A stretch of DNA of 64,000 nt from Trifolium pratense (Eukaryota; Streptophyta; Magnoliopsida; Fabales; Fabaceae): positions 58,131,489 to 58,195,488 of the forward strand of contig NC_060065.1 of assembly GCF_020283565.1 (NCBI RefSeq), given 5' to 3'. A program made the translations under genes and the position numbers. The notes under the pieces were generated by a model. The model was not told the origin of the DNA, searched no databases, and was given only the letters and a program-made list of their open reading frames with translations. This document shows, piece after piece, positions 61,497-64,000 of the stretch. Every line of letters begins with the position of its first letter. The first letter of the stretch is position 1.

Positions 61497-62496
61497 TTAA
61501 TTATTATTAATTTCGAACCTCTCACATTTTCACTATGCACCTATGTTTCACGTGGCCGACTTTATTTTTATTTCCATGTTATACTTTTCCATGTTATACT
61601 TTATTTCATAGTGGGTCTTGCTAACGAGTGTCCTCGGGGTACTCTTTAAGCATTCCATTTAAAGAAATTTTTTATTGAAAAAGTTAAACACTACAATTTT
61701 TAATGTGTTGACTTTACGCATTCCGATAAAAATTCTATAAAAAACTTACTATTTAAGGGTTTAAAGAGTGCCCCGGAGGCACTATTTAGCATTTGCCATA
61801 GTTTAATTACTAGAAATTTCATTGTAAATATGAATAAGTGAAATGTGTCGAAACTTGATTCTACATATAAAATGTCATACGTACCTACCAACCGAATCTC
61901 ACAAGAACATTTTTCGATCATACTTTATTATATCCAAAAACAATACATCTATTAGAAATAGAATAGCACATCAATGATGTTTACCGTGGGAAATCTATAA
62001 CTTACATTATATAACTTATTTATTGTTTTTGCTTTAACATTTAATAATACCCTATACTTTGACAAGCTTTGGTTGAATTTAATCAAACTAACATATCTTT
62101 TATCAATTTAATATGGTTGAAATTTCGTAAGAAATTTTTTAATTTATATATATAAAAATGGTTGTTTTTCGTCACCTATAATTGATTAGAATCTCCCCCA
62201 TACACATCCATACAAATTAATTTTTTTAAAAAAAAATACCAAATTAATTATCTGTCACTAATATGGGTCTATTTTTTTGGTTAGAAATACGAGGCAAATG
62301 TGTTTGATCACATGAATTTCGAATCAATTTTGTAGTGTTACATAATTGATGAACTCTTCTTAATACAAATATTTCTGAAACATAATTGATGACATAATTA
62401 ATTAACACAAAACAGGGCCAGAAGTTTTATTTAATAATTGTATTTAGCTAGTACATGCAAGTTTTATTTAATAATTGCATTTAGCTAGACAAATAT
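61497..62496. repeat. Right copy of the ~1-kb direct duplication flanking the RNase gene
   Basis: Counterpart of 58036-59115. Its right end, which in the left copy leads into the 3' UTR of the RNase, instead joins the ABCC13 partial copy B. The junction contains a short tandem duplication of AGTTTTATTTAATAATTG. Confidence 0.9.
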
Positions 62497-64000
62497 TTTC
62501 CTTGTTCAGCCTTGAAAAGGAGAAAGAAAAAAAAAACTGATGTTACTTTTATGTTTGGTGAATAACTTGAGACTCGAGGGAACTTTTGAATGACAGCCAA
62601 TACACAAACATTGTATGAAATTCTGATAATGTGGTTAAAATGTGACGAACCACTACACACGCACATAGCTACTTCTACTTCCTCTTTCACATGACACTTC
62701 TCCAGTGCATCCCAAATTTTTGAGTCATCGTTCCTTTTGAATGGATCTAGGTTATCCCTAGAATTTTGAAGATATTCAAAGTACAGGATATCAAGTAGAC
62801 ATGAAATATAGGTGCAATGAAAATCAATGCCAATGCAATTCTTTCCCAAAAAGATAGTAAGAATAATATATTATGCAAAATAAAGTTCAAATTACGTACC
62901 TTAATGGTCCTTCAAACAAGAATGGACTCTGAGGAACAATAGCCAAATGTGTTCGTAGTTCTCTCACAGGAATATTTCGATAGTCCATGCCATCAACTGT
63001 GATGGAGCCTGCACATATTGGGGTAAGACGAAAAAGTGCATTTAACACACTAGATTTTCCAGCACCTGTTCTTCCAATTATTCCAACCTGATTACATTCC
63101 ATGTAGAAGGTATTAAGCATAGCTACTATATCATTCAAGATTATAAGAAAACAGAACAAATTCAAGACTTAGGTTCTACCTGTGTCTCTCCTTCAATTTT
63201 TAAACTAAGATTGCAGAGCGTAGCTGGTAAAGATGGCATATATTTCAAAGTAACATGTTGGAATTCAATAACTCCTTGATTTGGCCAAGCTGGATTCAAG
63301 TATAGACATCCATCTTGTTCTTCTTGGGGATATCCATGTACTACAAAACATTTAATGTCTGATAAATGTCGGAGTCTAAACATGTTTATACTAATCGAGA
63401 TAATGAGTCTATTCATACTTGAAGGGCTCTTTCAATTGAAACCATTTCCTTTTCTGTTTCAGTGAAATTTGTTAGAAAACTCCCCAGCAGAGACACAATT
63501 GGAGCTGCGTACAAGAGGGCCAATCCAACTTGTTGAAAAAATTTAAAGTGTGCCATGTTCAGCTTTTGTATTAGTCAGTAGATCAAGTCACATATTTGCT
63601 AAAAGGTAAACACACAAACCAGTCCTGGGGTGCCAAAGTTAATAGGAAGACTGTCACGAGACCCGGCAACAGCCATCAGCTAATAACTGGAAAAAAAAGA
63701 AGCTATTATTAGTAAACTCAAAAAGAAAGCCATATACCTGAAGACGCAGGGAAAGCCACAGACGCGCCACTATCTCTGTATAGGAAGTCTTCTGATATAA
63801 TGTTACGTAGTCAGTAAATTTGGCGAAGAAGAAGTCCTGTCCACAATGACCATTGCACCAGAGTTAAACAGTTGCAAAAACAAAAAAGGCTAGTGTGGAA
63901 GTTTCAACACACCACACTTTAAGAAAATGATGCCCTGAGATGACCAAAGAAACAAAACTTCAATAAGTAAAATCTTTGGACTTTATTTTAATTTTTTTTA
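62497..64000 (-). pseudogene. ABCC13 partial copy B (3' part of the gene, continues past the window)
   Basis: Near-identical to 18232-20497 of ABCC13, same orientation, introns retained. It begins inside the last exon (only AEQG is left), then loses about 640 bp (equivalent to 18402-19045) that held the exon with Walker B and the NBD2 signature. It retains [20 protein letters not shown], the Walker A exon [21 protein letters not shown] (Ile to Tyr change), the exon ending NLSLKIEGETQ and parts of the second membrane domain, with a 26-bp deletion near 63679. It cannot encode a working nucleotide-binding domain. Confidence 0.94.

Overview
The window is plant nuclear DNA: AT-rich, with many-exon genes, GT-AG introns, poly-A/T tracts, MITEs, SINEs and LTR elements. 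The gene set (plastid KAS III, plastid ACT-domain protein, GT37 fucosyltransferases, ABCC13, KEOPS subunit, FBA-type F-box, T2 RNase) is that of a eudicot. The repeat types and gene families suggest a legume of the Medicago/Trifolium group, but that is an inference and no species-diagnostic sequence was checked.

Layout, left to right. At 1-418 is the N-terminal part of an unrecognised gene (minus). At 1231-3471 is an ACR11/ACR12-type plastid ACT-repeat protein (10 exons, 299 aa). A solo LTR lies at 3973-4596. At 6149-9041 is plastid beta-ketoacyl-ACP synthase III (8 exons, 395 aa). At 10800-17209 is a complete, apparently recent LTR retrotransposon without recognisable gag/pol. It carries a fragment of a plastidic glucose transporter gene. 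At 18165-32000 is an intact ABCC13-type ABC transporter of about 36 exons; its second intron has AT-AC ends and U12-type signals. At 35644-36763 is the KEOPS subunit CGI121/TPRKB (6 exons, 174 aa). A MULE-like element with a FAR1-like fragment follows at about 37046-38854.

The right half is a rearranged duplication zone. Two intact fucosyltransferase genes (38973-41073, 43789-45587) are followed by a partial ABCC13 copy (46622-48336). Next come an F-box gene (49362-50687), a decayed plant-mobile-domain (MAIN-like) gene in a transposon-like block with its own plus-strand promoter (about 52900-56178), a third fucosyltransferase copy consisting only of promoter plus exon 1 (56964-57608), a T2 RNase of S-RNase-like structure (59172-59996), and a second partial ABCC13 copy that runs off the window (62497-64000). 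The two partial copies come from different parts of ABCC13, and each lies downstream of a fucosyltransferase copy. This suggests repeated duplication of a unit spanning both genes, followed by deletion.

These genes do not form a pathway. They share only plant housekeeping themes: plastid lipid synthesis and regulation, cell-wall fucosylation, membrane transport and tRNA t6A modification. The most notable points are the U12 intron, the gene fragment inside the young LTR element, the ABCC13/fucosyltransferase duplication pattern, the RNase T2 plus F-box neighbourhood, and the hairpin-rich PMD element with an unrecognised plus-strand transcription unit.
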